Origin: Sphingobium faniae | GTDB taxonomy: Bacteria; Pseudomonadota; Alphaproteobacteria; Sphingomonadales; Sphingomonadaceae | DNA: 64,000 bases | Direction: 5' to 3' | Assembly (NCBI GenBank): GCA_900100475.1 | Contig: FMTU01000001.1 | Coordinates: forward strand, 372,001 to 436,000 | Shown: in pieces, positions 51,911 to 61,307 of the stretch | Layout of the letters: every line of letters begins with the position of its first letter | Numbering within the stretch: position 1 is the first letter of the stretch | Notes under the pieces: generated by a model | The model's input: only the letters and a program-made list of their open reading frames with translations | Told to the model about the DNA's origin: nothing | Databases searched by the model: none | Translations under genes and position numbers: made by a program

Positions 51911-53005
51911 ATGCATTTTCTCGATCAGGCAAAGATTTACATCAAGTCCGGCTGGGGCGGCCCCGGCTCGGTCAGTTTCCGGCGCGAAAAATATGTCGAA
52001 TATGGCGGGCCGGACGGCGGCAATGGCGGCAAGGGCGGCGACATCATCATCGAAGCGGTCGCGGGCCTCAACACGCTGATCGACTTTCGCTACACCCAGC
52101 ATTTCAAGGCGCAGCGCGGCATGCCCGGCGCGGGCAAGAACCGCTTTGGCGCGGGCGGCGAAGACCTTGTCATCAAGGTGCCCGTGGGCACGCAGATCCT
52201 GTCCGATCCCACGCCCATAGAGGGCACGGAGGACGAGGACGGCAGCATGGAATATGAGCAGCAACTGCTGGCCGACTTCACCCAGGTCGGGCAGCGCATC
52301 GTGCTGCTGCGCGGAGGCGATGGCGGACGCGGCAACCTCTCCTACAAGACCAGCACGAACCGTGCGCCGCGCCAGCATGGCACCGGATGGCCGGGGCAGG
52401 AAATGTGGGTTTGGCTCCGGCTCAAATTGCTGGCCGATGTCGGGCTGGTGGGCATGCCCAATGCGGGCAAGTCGACCTTCATCAATCAGGTCACCAACAC
52501 CAAGGCGAAGGTTGGCGCCTATGCCTTCACCACGACCAGGCCGCAACTGGGCGTCGTGCTGCACCGCGACCGCGAGTTCGTGCTGGCCGATATTCCGGGC
52601 CTGATCGAAGGCGCGGCGGAAGGCGCGGGGATCGGGGACCGATTCCTGGGGCATATCGAACGGTGCGGCGTGCTGATCCACCTGATCGACGCGACGGGCG
52701 ACGATCCGGTCGAGCAGTTCCGGATCGTGCAGGACGAACTGGCCGCTTATGGGGCGGGGCTGGACGAAAAGCCGCAACTGGTGGCGCTCAACAAGGGCGA
52801 CCTGCTGGGGCGGGAGTTGATGGAGGACATCGCCGCGCAGCTTCGCGACGAAGCGGGCGTGGAGGATGTGTTCATCATTTCCGGCGCGACCGGCGAAGGC
52901 GTGGGCGCGCTGCTGGACGCGGTGCTGCCGCTGCTGGGCACGGCCAAAGCTGGCGATGAGAATGAAGGCGGCGAAGAAAGCGAAGCGCCGTGGTCGCCCA
53001 TTTAG
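51911..53005 (+). CDS. obg: GTPase Obg/CgtA
   Basis: The product has 364 residues. The Gly-rich Obg fold comes first (MHFLDQAKIYIKSGWGGPGS, GGPDGGNGGKGGDIII), then the G domain with G1 GMPNAGKST, G3 DIPGLIEGAAEG, G4 NKGD and a short acidic tail. It acts in 50S subunit assembly and links growth to nucleotide levels. The C-terminal OCT domain of Gram-positive members is absent, as is usual in proteobacteria. Confidence 0.96.
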   Translation: MHFLDQAKIYIKSGWGGPGSVSFRREKYVEYGGPDGGNGGKGGDIIIEAVAGLNTLIDFRYTQHFKAQRGMPGAGKNRFGAGGEDLVIKVPVGTQILSDPTPIEGTEDEDGSMEYEQQLLADFTQVGQRIVLLRGGDGGRGNLSYKTSTNRAPRQHGTGWPGQEMWVWLRLKLLADVGLVGMPNAGKSTFINQVTNTKAKVGAYAFTTTRPQLGVVLHRDREFVLADIPGLIEGAAEGAGIGDRFLGHIERCGVLIHLIDATGDDPVEQFRIVQDELAAYGAGLDEKPQLVALNKGDLLGRELMEDIAAQLRDEAGVEDVFIISGATGEGVGALLDAVLPLLGTAKAGDENEGGEESEAPWSPI

Positions 53006-53105
53006 CGGAATATCCTGAAATCAGCCTCCGTCCGGTTCGAGCAAAATCGCGAACCGATACGCAACTGCTTCTCGACTGCGCTCGAAGCGAACGGAAACAC
53101 CATCA

Positions 53106-54236
53106 GTGACCCTTCCCCTCTTCGGCTTTCCTCCTTCGCAAATCCGCCGTCTTGTTATCAAGATCGGTTCGGCGCTGCTGGTCGATCCCGACGGGCAAGT
53201 GCGCGAACCCTGGCTCCGCACGCTGGTCGCCGACATAGCCGAGCGGCGCGCGGCGGGGCAGCACATCATCATCGTGTCATCGGGCGCGATCGCGCTGGGC
53301 GCGCGACGACTGAACCTGCCCAAGGGCGGGCGCGGGAGCCTGGAGGACGCGCAGGCGGCGGCGGCCACCGGGCAGATCGCGCTGTCGCAATGCTGGGCGG
53401 GGCTGCTGCATGAAAACGGCATCACCGCCGCGCAGATGCTGGTGACGCTGGACGATCTGGAGAACCGGCGGCGCTATCTCAACGCTTCGGCGACGCTGGA
53501 GCGGCTGATGCAACTGGGCGTCGTGCCGGTGGTGAATGAGAATGACAGCGTGGCGACGGCGGAAATCCGCTTCGGCGACAATGACCGGCTGGCGGCGCGC
53601 ATCGGACAGGCGGCACGGGCTGACGCGGTTGTGCTGCTTTCGGACGTGGACGGGCTTTACACCGCCAACCCGCATGTCGATGCGAGCGCCATGCTGATAG
53701 AGACAATCGAACGCATCGACGCCCGGATCGCGGGCATGGCCGATAGCGGCTCCGCATCGGGCATGGGATCGGGGGGCATGACCTCCAAGATCGAGGCGGC
53801 GCGGATCGCGACGGGCGCGGGCGCGCATCTCGCCATCATTTCGGGCAAGGTCGATGCGCCCCTGTCGCACTGGGCGAAGGGCGGGCGCGGGTCGATCTTC
53901 CTCGCCGCGTCGACGCAGCGCGCGCGCAAGGGATGGCTGGCGGGCCGCTTGACGGTGCGCGGGCGGATCATCGTCGACGCGGGCGCGGAACGGGCGCTGG
54001 GACGCGGCAACAGCCTGCTGCCCGCGGGCGTCGCGAAGGTCGAAGGCGTTTTCGCGCGGGGCGACGTGGTGGATATCCTTGCGGAAGATGGCCGGGTGAT
54101 CGCGCGCGGCCTGATCGAATATGACAGCGAGGAAGCAGCGCGGATCGCGGGCAAGCGGAGCGAAGATATCGCCGCGCTGCTGGGTCACCTGCCCCGGTCG
54201 GTGCTGGTTCACCGCGACCATCTGGCGATGGTCTGA
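53106..54236 (+). CDS. proB: Glutamate 5-kinase
   Basis: The product has 376 residues from a GTG start at 53106. The amino-acid kinase domain begins RRLVIKIGSALLVDPDG and has VNENDSVATAEIRFGDNDRL and SDVDGLYTANPH; a C-terminal PUA domain starts near 285 (GRIIVDAGAERALGRGNSLL). It phosphorylates glutamate, the first and feedback-inhibited step of proline synthesis. proC is about 34 kb away in the window; proA is not seen here. Confidence 0.95.
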   Translation: MTLPLFGFPPSQIRRLVIKIGSALLVDPDGQVREPWLRTLVADIAERRAAGQHIIIVSSGAIALGARRLNLPKGGRGSLEDAQAAAATGQIALSQCWAGLLHENGITAAQMLVTLDDLENRRRYLNASATLERLMQLGVVPVVNENDSVATAEIRFGDNDRLAARIGQAARADAVVLLSDVDGLYTANPHVDASAMLIETIERIDARIAGMADSGSASGMGSGGMTSKIEAARIATGAGAHLAIISGKVDAPLSHWAKGGRGSIFLAASTQRARKGWLAGRLTVRGRIIVDAGAERALGRGNSLLPAGVAKVEGVFARGDVVDILAEDGRVIARGLIEYDSEEAARIAGKRSEDIAALLGHLPRSVLVHRDHLAMV

Positions 54237-54242
54237 AGCGCC

Positions 54243-55157
54243 ATGGCTCTTCGCATTGCGATGACGGGCGCAACGGGATTCGTCGGCGCCGAAACACTGG
54301 ATCAGGCTCTGGAGGCCGGTCATCAGTTGAGCGCCCTCACCCGCCGGGCGCAGCCGCCCCGCGCGCGGCTGAAATGGGTGCCGGGATCGCTGGAAGACGC
54401 CGCCGCGCTCGACACGCTGGTGCGTGACGCGGATGCGGTGATCCATATTGCAGGCGTGGTGAATGCGCCCGACCGCGCTGGTTTCGAAACCGGCAATGCG
54501 CGCGGGACGATGGCGGTCGTCGATGCGATGCGCAAGCGCGGCGTACGGCGGCTGGTGCATGTGTCGTCGCTGGCGGCGAGGGAGCCGGGATTGTCGGACT
54601 ATGGCTGGTCCAAGGAACGGGCCGAGCGGCAGGTGAAGGCGAGCGGCCTCGACTGGACCATCGTGCGGCCGCCAGCGATCTATGGACCGGGCGACCGGGA
54701 GATGCTGGAACTGTTCCGCATGGCGAAGCGGGGCGTGATGCTGCTGCCGCCGGGGGGACGGCTGTCGGTGATCGAGGTCGGGGATCTGGCGCGGCTGCTG
54801 CTGGCGTTGATCGGCGAGACGGAAATGAGCCTGACGCAGACCTATGAGGTCGATGATGGCGCGCCGCAGGGCTGGGACCATCAGGATTTCGGACAGGCTA
54901 TCGGACGTGCGGTCGGGCGGCCGGTGCGGACCATGGCGACGCCCGCATGGCTGCTGGGCGCGGGCGCGCGGATGGACCGCTTCTTCCGGGGCAAGGGCGC
55001 GAAGCTGACGCCGGACCGGGTACGCTATTTCTGCCATCCCGACTGGGTGGCGACGACGGGACAATGCCCGCCCAAGACGCTGTGGGCGCCGCAAGTGCCG
55101 ACCGAGAAGGGGTTGCAGGCGACCGTCGAGGCTTATCGGGCGAAGGGGTGGCTGTAG
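54243..55157 (+). CDS. NAD(P)-binding epimerase/NDUFA9-like SDR
   Basis: The product has 304 residues. The extended-SDR nucleotide motif is AMTGATGFVGAETLDQAL; YxxxK is YGWSK after HVSSLAA, followed by DWTIVRPPAIYGPGD. This resembles atypical SDRs of the complex I NDUFA9-like group, which bind NAD(P) but whose activity is unclear. It starts 6 bases after proB and is probably co-transcribed. Substrate unknown. Confidence 0.88.
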   Translation: MALRIAMTGATGFVGAETLDQALEAGHQLSALTRRAQPPRARLKWVPGSLEDAAALDTLVRDADAVIHIAGVVNAPDRAGFETGNARGTMAVVDAMRKRGVRRLVHVSSLAAREPGLSDYGWSKERAERQVKASGLDWTIVRPPAIYGPGDREMLELFRMAKRGVMLLPPGGRLSVIEVGDLARLLLALIGETEMSLTQTYEVDDGAPQGWDHQDFGQAIGRAVGRPVRTMATPAWLLGAGARMDRFFRGKGAKLTPDRVRYFCHPDWVATTGQCPPKTLWAPQVPTEKGLQATVEAYRAKGWL

Positions 55158-55198
55158 CGGCTTTAAGTGGGACGCACTCATAAGCCGCTGTCCGCCGC

Positions 55199-55237
55199 TA
55201 GATTCGTTCCGGTTCTGATTGAACCGAAACGAATCTA
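55199..55237. repeat. Long stem-loop in convergent gap (first of two)
   Basis: Arms of 17 bases (55199-55215 and 55221-55237) pair with one mismatch around a TGATT loop; the outer sequence is TAGATTCGTT/AACGAATCTA. It lies 42 bases after the + strand epimerase gene, with T-rich DNA 3' (TTATCCTTTTATTA). It may terminate + transcription or be a dispersed repeat. Confidence 0.55.
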
Positions 55238-55255
55238 AATTATCCTTTTATTACC

Positions 55256-55299
55256 GTGATTTCCGAGTCGCCAGATGATTCCATCTGGCTCGAAATCAC
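55256..55299 (-). terminator. Stem-loop past the cvpA stop (second of two)
   Basis: GTGATTTC...GAAATCAC outer arms and an inner CCAGATG/CATCTGG pair give an 18-bp stem with small bulges around an ATTC loop, immediately beyond the cvpA stop. No U-run follows on the - strand. It probably marks the end of the radA-cvpA transcript. Confidence 0.5.
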
Positions 55300-55300
55300 T

Positions 55301-55798
55301 CTAGCCGCGCCGCCGTTCCGCCACGAATTCGCTGATCGCCTGCCCGCTGGCGTTGAGCAGGGGATAGGTGCGCGCGTCAGAGAGCCAGTCGGGGCGGTGG
55401 GTGCCGCTGCCGTAGAAGGTGTCATAGGCGAGGCTGAAGCCGAGGAACAGCAGCGTCGCGCCGATAAGACCCTTGACCACCCCAAAGCCGCCGCCCAGCA
55501 CGCGGTCTACCGGACCGAGAATCGATTGGCGGGTGCGCTTGCCGATGGCATGGGCGAGCAGCTTGCCTGCCGCGAAGGTCACGCCGAAGACCAGTATCAG
55601 CGCCAGCATGGCCGCGCCGCTTTCCGTGCCGATGAGCGGCGTCAGCAGGTCCGCGATAGAAGCATGAAACAGACGGATGGCGAAAATCGCCAGCACCCAG
55701 GCGATGAGCGAGAGGGTTTCCTGCACGAAACCGCGCAATAGCCCGAAAATGGCACAGCCGCCGATGGCGAGCAGGACGAGGATGTCGACGGCGTTCAT
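55301..55798 (-). CDS. cvpA: CvpA family membrane protein
   Basis: The product has 165 residues with four membrane helices. The family opening NAVDILVLLAIGGCAIFGLL RG and later LDRVLGGGFGVVKGL-like sequence (GPVDRVLGGGFGVVKGLIGA) are diagnostic. CvpA is needed for colicin V production in E. coli and supports envelope stability in other species. It follows radA by 11 bases on the same transcript. Confidence 0.92.
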   Translation of the reverse strand: MNAVDILVLLAIGGCAIFGLLRGFVQETLSLIAWVLAIFAIRLFHASIADLLTPLIGTESGAAMLALILVFGVTFAAGKLLAHAIGKRTRQSILGPVDRVLGGGFGVVKGLIGATLLFLGFSLAYDTFYGSGTHRPDWLSDARTYPLLNASGQAISEFVAERRRG

Positions 55799-55809
55799 GG
55801 CATGGCTGG

Positions 55810-57177
55810 CTATCCGCGCCCGAGCATCTGGTCAACAAGCTGCGAAAGGGCGCGGTAGCCGCTGACCGCGATGCCCTTCACGCCATCCGCCGCGGCGGCG
55901 GGAATATAAGCGCGATTGAAACCAAGCTTCGCCGATTCGCGCAGGCGCAGCGGCGCATGGGCGACGGGGCGGATTTCGCCCGACAGCGCGATTTCGCCGA
56001 ACAGGACGACATCGGCGGGGACGGGTCGTTCGGTCAGCGCGGAAATGAGCGCGGCGGCGACGGCCAGGTCCGCCGCCGGGTCCGACAGGCGGTATCCGCC
56101 CGCGACATTCAGATAGACTTCGCAGGTGGAGAAACTGAGGCCGCAGCGCGCCTCCAAAACTGCGAGGATCATGGCAAGCCGCCCGCTGTCCCAGCCGACC
56201 ACCGCACGCCGGGGCGTGGCGCCGCTGGAGAGGCGGACGACCAGCGCCTGTATTTCGACCAGCACGGGGCGCGTGCCTTCCAATGCGGGGAAGACGGTCG
56301 CGCCCGTCACGCTTTCGTCGCGATGGGTGAGGAACAAAGCGGAGGGGTTGGCGACTTCCTCCAGACCTTCGGCGACCATGGCGAAGACGCCGATCTCGTC
56401 CGTTCCGCCGAAGCGGTTCTTGATCGCGCGCAGGATGCGATATTGATGGCTGCGCTCGCCTTCGAAGCTCAGCACCGTGTCGACCATATGTTCGAGCACG
56501 CGAGGCCCGGCGATGCTGCCGTCCTTGGTCACATGGCCGACCATGACGACCGCTGTGCCGCGTTGCTTGGCGAAGCGGATAAGCTCCTGCGCGGAGGCGC
56601 GGACCTGGCTGACGGTGCCTGGCGCGCCTTCGATAAGGTCGCTGTGCATGGTCTGGATCGAATCGATGACGAGCAGCGCGGGCGGCTCCCCCTCCCCCAA
56701 TGTGGTGAGGATGTCGCGGACGGAGGTGGCGCTGGCAAGCTGCACCGGCGCATTGCCAAGGCCAAGGCGCCGGGCGCGCAGGCGGACCTGATCGGCGGCT
56801 TCCTCCCCGCTGATATAGGCGACGGAAAGGCCGCTTGCTGCGATGCGGGCGGCGGCTTGCAGCAGGAGCGTGGACTTGCCGATGCCGGGATCGCCGCCGA
56901 TCAGAGTGGCCGATCCAGAGACGATGCCGCCGCCCAGCGCGCGGTCGAACTCGGCGATGCCGGTGCTGGTGCGGTCGGGAAGCTGGACCGTGCTGTCAAG
57001 GCCGATGAGGGAGATCGCCCTGCCCCCGGTCTGAAGGTCGTGACGCGCGGAAAAGACGGTTTCGGCGGCTTCCTCGACAATGCTGTTCCATTCGCCGCAA
57101 TCGTCGCACTGGCCCTGCCATCGGCCCGATACCGTGCCGCATTGCTGACAGACGAATTTGCGCTTTGCCTTGGCCAT
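55810..57177 (-). CDS. radA: DNA repair protein RadA
   Basis: The product has 455 residues from MAKAKRKFVC; upstream in-frame ATGs at 57189 and 57261 are less likely. A zinc finger (Cys10, Cys13, Cys24, Cys27) is followed by a RecA-like ATPase with Walker A GGDPGIGKSTLL, the RadA motif KNRFGGTDEIGVF and a C-terminal Lon-like domain (AVVGWDSGRLAMILAVLEAR, GEIALSGEIRPV). It is a branch-migration helicase for recombination intermediates. First gene of the radA-cvpA operon. Confidence 0.96.
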   Translation of the reverse strand: MAKAKRKFVCQQCGTVSGRWQGQCDDCGEWNSIVEEAAETVFSARHDLQTGGRAISLIGLDSTVQLPDRTSTGIAEFDRALGGGIVSGSATLIGGDPGIGKSTLLLQAAARIAASGLSVAYISGEEAADQVRLRARRLGLGNAPVQLASATSVRDILTTLGEGEPPALLVIDSIQTMHSDLIEGAPGTVSQVRASAQELIRFAKQRGTAVVMVGHVTKDGSIAGPRVLEHMVDTVLSFEGERSHQYRILRAIKNRFGGTDEIGVFAMVAEGLEEVANPSALFLTHRDESVTGATVFPALEGTRPVLVEIQALVVRLSSGATPRRAVVGWDSGRLAMILAVLEARCGLSFSTCEVYLNVAGGYRLSDPAADLAVAAALISALTERPVPADVVLFGEIALSGEIRPVAHAPLRLRESAKLGFNRAYIPAAAADGVKGIAVSGYRALSQLVDQMLGRG

Positions 57178-57304
57178 GGAATGAGCCATAACAGAACATA
57201 TAAGGAACGCAATGGCAGTTGAGGATGAGGCGAGAGAGACATAATCCGCCGATTCCCGCATTGCCCTCTTGGAAACAGGGGTCCGGCTGGCGCATTACAT
57301 CATC

Positions 57305-58003
57305 ATGAAGTCCATCCGCGTCGCCAGCTACAATATCCGCAAGGCCATCGGCACCGACCGCCGCCGAATCCCCGAACGGGTGATCGACGTGCTGAACGAA
57401 GTGGACGCCGACATCATCGCGCTTCAGGAGGCGGACCGGCGGTTCGGCATAAGGTCGGCGGCGCTTCCGCCGCTGCTGCTGGACAGCCAGAGCGGATATA
57501 AGGCGGTGCCGCTCAATGTGCAGACCGACTCGATGGGGTGGCACGGCAATGCCATCCTCGTCCGCAAGGAAACGCCGGTCGCCGCCTATGACGTGATCCA
57601 CCTCCCCTGCCTGGAACCGCGCGGGGCGACGATGGCGGAGGTGATGCTGCACGGCGCGAAGATGCGCGTGTTCGGGATGCATCTGGACCTGTCGGGCCTG
57701 TGGCGGCGGCGGCAGGCTTCGGCGATGATCCATGCGGCGGCGCAGGGGGAAGCCATGCCCACGGTGCTGATGGGCGACCTTAATGAATGGAGCGCGGAGC
57801 GGGGGTGCCTGGCCGACTTCGCGCGGCATTACAGCTTCGCGCCATGCGGGCGGAGCTTTCATGCGCGGCGGCCGGTGGCGCGGCTCGACCGGATCATGCA
57901 TTGCGGCAGGCTGACGCTGGTGGCGAGCGGCGTGCATGAAAGCGCGGCGGCGCGCAAGGCGTCGGATCATCTGCCGATCTGGGCGGAATTCGCGCTTGGC
58001 TGA
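57305..58003 (+). CDS. Endonuclease/exonuclease/phosphatase (EEP) family protein
   Basis: The product has 232 residues from MKSIRVASYNIRKAIG; a longer frame from 57269 has no support. EEP motifs: SYNI, ALQEAD (metal-binding Glu), GMHLDLS, VLMGDLNEW and SDHLPIWAEF (catalytic His). No signal peptide is visible. Members hydrolyse phosphodiesters in nucleic acids, phospholipids or inositides; the substrate is unknown. Divergent from radA. Confidence 0.9.
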   Translation: MKSIRVASYNIRKAIGTDRRRIPERVIDVLNEVDADIIALQEADRRFGIRSAALPPLLLDSQSGYKAVPLNVQTDSMGWHGNAILVRKETPVAAYDVIHLPCLEPRGATMAEVMLHGAKMRVFGMHLDLSGLWRRRQASAMIHAAAQGEAMPTVLMGDLNEWSAERGCLADFARHYSFAPCGRSFHARRPVARLDRIMHCGRLTLVASGVHESAAARKASDHLPIWAEFALG

Positions 58004-58045
58004 CGCCCCCTCGACAAGGCCGGCCCGCTCTGCGATCCATGGGGC

Positions 58046-60376
58046 ATGAGGGAGAAAGAACTCCGGCTGGCGCTGGTCTGCTATGGCGGGATCAGCCTTG
58101 CGGTCTACATGCACGGCATCAGCAAGGAAATCTGGCGGCTGGCGCGGGCGAGCCGGTCTTTCCATGACGGAACGCCGCCCGAAGGCAGCACCGAGGTCGT
58201 CTATCGCCGCCTGCTGGAAGCGATGGAGCAGGAAAGCGGCATCCGGCTGCGCATCATGCCCGACATCATCGCCGGTGCGAGCGCGGGCGGCATCAACGGC
58301 ATTTTTCTGGCGCAGGCGATCGAGACGGGACAATCGCTGGAGCCGCTGACCGACATGTGGCTGGAAAATGCCGATGTCGATCAATTGCTCGACCCCGATG
58401 CGCGGCCCGCGCGGGCGATCACGAAATTCTGGGCGGCGCCGCTGGTATGGATGGCGGCGCGGCGGCCCGGGGACACGGTGGAACGCACGGTCGCGCCCGA
58501 CACGCGGGAGGAGGTGCGGCAGAAACTGTCGCGCTTCATCCGATCGCGCTGGTTCGAGCCGCCCTTTGGCGGGGAGATATTCTCCGCCATGATCCTCGAC
58601 GCCTTCGACGCGATGGAGGCGACCCGGCGCGGCCCTCCCCTGCTGCCGGACGGGCATCCGTTGGACCTGTTCGTCACCGTCACCGATTTCGAAGGCCATG
58701 CGCAAAGCCTGACGCTCAACAGCCCGCCGCAAGTGATCGAGACGGAACATCGCCTGTCCATCGGCTTCCGGGCGGAAGGACATGGGTCGCGGCCCTTTGC
58801 CGATGCGGCGGAACTGGTCTTCGCGGCGCGGGCGACGGCCAGCTTTCCGGGCGCTTTCCCGCCTTTCACCGTACGGGAACTGGATGCGGTGCTGAAACGC
58901 CGCCATCGCGCATGGCCGACGCGCGACGCCTTCCTTGCGCATGCCCTGCCCCGCCATGTCGCGCAGGGCATGGCCGAGGACGCGGTGCTGATCGACGGAT
59001 CGGTGCTGGCCAACGCGCCCTTCGCCCAGGCCATAGGCGCGCTCAGGAACCGGCCTTCCCGGCGGGAGGTGGATCGCCGTTTCGTCTATATCGACCCCAA
59101 GCCGGGGCATCGCTCCATCCGCCTGAACCGCGAAGGCGAGGAAATGGAGGAGGATCGCGCGGACACGCGGCTGCCCGGTTTCTTCCGCACCATTTTCGGC
59201 GCGCTCAGCGACATTCCGCGCGAACAGCCGATCCGCGACAATCTGGAAGCGATCCACCACCATTCCGCGGGCATCCGCCGCATGATGCGGATATTGCACG
59301 CGCTGCGTCCCGGCATCGAGACGGAGGTGGAAAACGCCATTGGCCGGATGCTGTTCCTCGACCGGCCGACCCCGGCGCGGCTGTCGAACTGGCGGGCCAA
59401 GGCGCAACAGCGGGCGGCGGCATCGGCGGGATTCGCCTTTCCGGCCTATGGGCATCTGAAATTGTCGGGCATCGTCGAATCGCTCGCGGAACTGCTGTTC
59501 TGCCTCAGCGGAGAGGAAAGCCCGATGATGCGCGAAAGCTATCGTCAGGCCGTCTGGGCGGAGGTGCGCGCGACTGGCGCGGACAAGTTGACCGAGGATG
59601 CGGGATCTTCCTCCGCGCCGGTGCAGTTCTTCCGCACCCATGACATGGCGTTCCGGGTGCGGCGGCTGCGCTTTCTGGCGCGGCGGCTGACAGAGGCGCT
59701 GGAGATCGAAAGCGCGGCGGACGAAGCGGCGGTCGAAAAGCTGCGCAACGCCATCTATCAGGCGCTAGCCCATTATACCGAATGCGATCAGGCGGATTTC
59801 CACGGGGATGCCGTGCGCGCCGCCGCAAGGGAAGTGCCGACCGACACTGCCGCCGCGCTCGCCGCGCTCGCGCAGGAACGCGACCTGCGGGCGCGGGACG
59901 AGGCGGCCGACATGATGCTGGCCGATGCGCTGGCGGCCCTGCCGAAAAAGGAACGGCGGACCATGCTGCTCGCCTATCTGGGCTTCCCCTTTTACGACAT
60001 CGCCACCCTGCCGCTGCTGCAGGGGGAGTCGCTGGACGAATATGACCCGATCAAGGTCGACCGCATTTCGCCCGAAGATTGCGTCGCGATCCGGGCGGGC
60101 GGCGCGGAGGCGACGCTCAAGGGGATCGAGTTCAACAATTTCGGCGCGTTCTTCAGCCGGGCCTATCGGGAAAATGATTATCTGTGGGGGCGGCTGCACG
60201 GCGTGGAGCGGCTGCTGGACATCGTGATTTCGACAATGCCCGCAGCAAGCCGCCTTTCGCCCGAACGACTCGCCGACTATAGGCGGGAGGCTTTTCTGGC
60301 GATCCTGGACGAGGAGGAAGAACGGCTGCCGCATGTCGCGGACCTGATCGCCAGCTTGCGGAAGGAGATCGGATGA
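58046..60376 (+). CDS. Patatin-like protein (large, DUF3376 type)
   Basis: The product has 776 residues. The patatin lipase core shows the family opening LALVCYGGISLAVYMHGISK (oxyanion GG), the nucleophile elbow GASAGG with Ser79, and the catalytic Asp317 in IDGSVLANAPF. The additional approximately 400 residues are helical and match the large DUF3376 patatin subgroup. Both dyad residues are present, so phospholipase or acyl hydrolase activity is likely; the lipid is unknown. No signal peptide. The next gene overlaps its stop by 4 bases. Confidence 0.9.
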   Translation: MREKELRLALVCYGGISLAVYMHGISKEIWRLARASRSFHDGTPPEGSTEVVYRRLLEAMEQESGIRLRIMPDIIAGASAGGINGIFLAQAIETGQSLEPLTDMWLENADVDQLLDPDARPARAITKFWAAPLVWMAARRPGDTVERTVAPDTREEVRQKLSRFIRSRWFEPPFGGEIFSAMILDAFDAMEATRRGPPLLPDGHPLDLFVTVTDFEGHAQSLTLNSPPQVIETEHRLSIGFRAEGHGSRPFADAAELVFAARATASFPGAFPPFTVRELDAVLKRRHRAWPTRDAFLAHALPRHVAQGMAEDAVLIDGSVLANAPFAQAIGALRNRPSRREVDRRFVYIDPKPGHRSIRLNREGEEMEEDRADTRLPGFFRTIFGALSDIPREQPIRDNLEAIHHHSAGIRRMMRILHALRPGIETEVENAIGRMLFLDRPTPARLSNWRAKAQQRAAASAGFAFPAYGHLKLSGIVESLAELLFCLSGEESPMMRESYRQAVWAEVRATGADKLTEDAGSSSAPVQFFRTHDMAFRVRRLRFLARRLTEALEIESAADEAAVEKLRNAIYQALAHYTECDQADFHGDAVRAAAREVPTDTAAALAALAQERDLRARDEAADMMLADALAALPKKERRTMLLAYLGFPFYDIATLPLLQGESLDEYDPIKVDRISPEDCVAIRAGGAEATLKGIEFNNFGAFFSRAYRENDYLWGRLHGVERLLDIVISTMPAASRLSPERLADYRREAFLAILDEEEERLPHVADLIASLRKEIG

Positions 60377-60969
60377 CTGTTCGTGCGGCCCTGATTGCGA
60401 CGTTGCTGTTGGCTCTTGCCGGCGGCTGCTCGTCGTCGGGTGAAGAGCGCGCCGCCGCCGATCCAACGCGGCAGGAAAGCGTCGTGCCCGTGCCGCCGGC
60501 ATCCGCGCCGCCGTCGCCGCCAGAGGCCCCGAAATCCCAGCCGCCACGGCCTGCCAAGGTGAAGGATTTGCCGCCCGACAAGATCCTGTCATCGGTGGAG
60601 ACGGACCATGTGTTGCAGGCGAAGCTGCCGGACGAACAGCCTTTGCCCGCCCCCGTGCAGCCGCCTTATCAGCCCCTCGACCTCCCGGCTTCGGGACAAG
60701 GCTCGCCCATCGCGCCCTTCCCGCAGGAAGTGACGAACTATATGGTCGAACGGGATAGTTGCGACCATTTCCGGGGCGAGGAACCCTATGATGCGGACAG
60801 GCGCGCCTATCTGGCGGAGAATATAGCGGAGCTGTGCACCGGAACAGACGGGCGGCTGGCGGCGCTGCGGATGCGTTATGCGAACGATTCCGCGGTGCTC
60901 GCCGCCCTTTCCGGCTATGAGGCCCGGATCGAAAGCGGATCGGGCAGCGGCAAATATATCGGCAAATGA
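60373..60969 (+). CDS. Proline-rich lipoprotein of unknown function
   Basis: The product has 198 residues. A lipoprotein signal (LIATLLLALAGGC, lipidated Cys19) is followed by a Pro-rich spacer (residues 38-65 and 85-115) and a C-terminal domain with two Cys (RDSCDHF and AELCTGTDG) that could form a disulfide. No family is recognised. The ATG overlaps the patatin gene stop (ATGA), so the two are coupled; the lipoprotein is exported, whereas the patatin has no visible signal. Confidence 0.8.
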   Translation: MTVRAALIATLLLALAGGCSSSGEERAAADPTRQESVVPVPPASAPPSPPEAPKSQPPRPAKVKDLPPDKILSSVETDHVLQAKLPDEQPLPAPVQPPYQPLDLPASGQGSPIAPFPQEVTNYMVERDSCDHFRGEEPYDADRRAYLAENIAELCTGTDGRLAALRMRYANDSAVLAALSGYEARIESGSGSGKYIGK

Positions 60970-60970
60970 T

Positions 60971-61267
60971 CTAACGCGGCGGCAGCAACGCGTCGATGGC
61001 GGCGGCCATGTCGGTGTCGCGCCGGGACAGGCCGCCTGCGTCATGCGTGGTGAGCGTGATGTCGACGCGATTATAGACGTTGGACCATTCGGGATGATGA
61101 TCCGCCTTGTCCGCGAGCAGGGCAACTCGCGTCATGAAACCGAAGGCTTCATTGAAATCGGCGAAAATGAAGCGGCGGCGGATGCCGTCGGGATCGGCGA
61201 CCGGCGTCCATTCGGGAAGCGCCTCCAGCGCCTGCCTGCGCGCTTCGTCATCAAGTTTAGCAACCAT
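60971..61267 (-). CDS. phhB: 4a-hydroxytetrahydrobiopterin dehydratase (PCD/DCoH)
   Basis: The product has 98 residues. The family signature is complete: [19 protein letters not shown] followed by TTHDAGGLS. It recycles pterin-4a-carbinolamine, usually for phenylalanine hydroxylase, although homologues also act in molybdopterin-related or other pathways; no phhA is nearby. It is convergent with the lipoprotein gene, one base apart. Confidence 0.92.
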   Translation of the reverse strand: MVAKLDDEARRQALEALPEWTPVADPDGIRRRFIFADFNEAFGFMTRVALLADKADHHPEWSNVYNRVDITLTTHDAGGLSRRDTDMAAAIDALLPPR

Positions 61268-61307
61268 TTGACTATCCTCACAATCTGCTTTCGCTTATGT
61301 CGCAGCC

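Noticed and set aside
53277..55181. A 634-codon - strand frame opposite proB and the epimerase gene
   Set aside because: Antisense shadow of two well-conserved genes; no ribosome-binding site or recognisable domain.
56996..59641. An 881-codon - strand frame opposite the EEP and patatin genes
   Set aside because: Runs across two conserved + strand genes and into radA; sequence is Arg/His-rich and without any motif.
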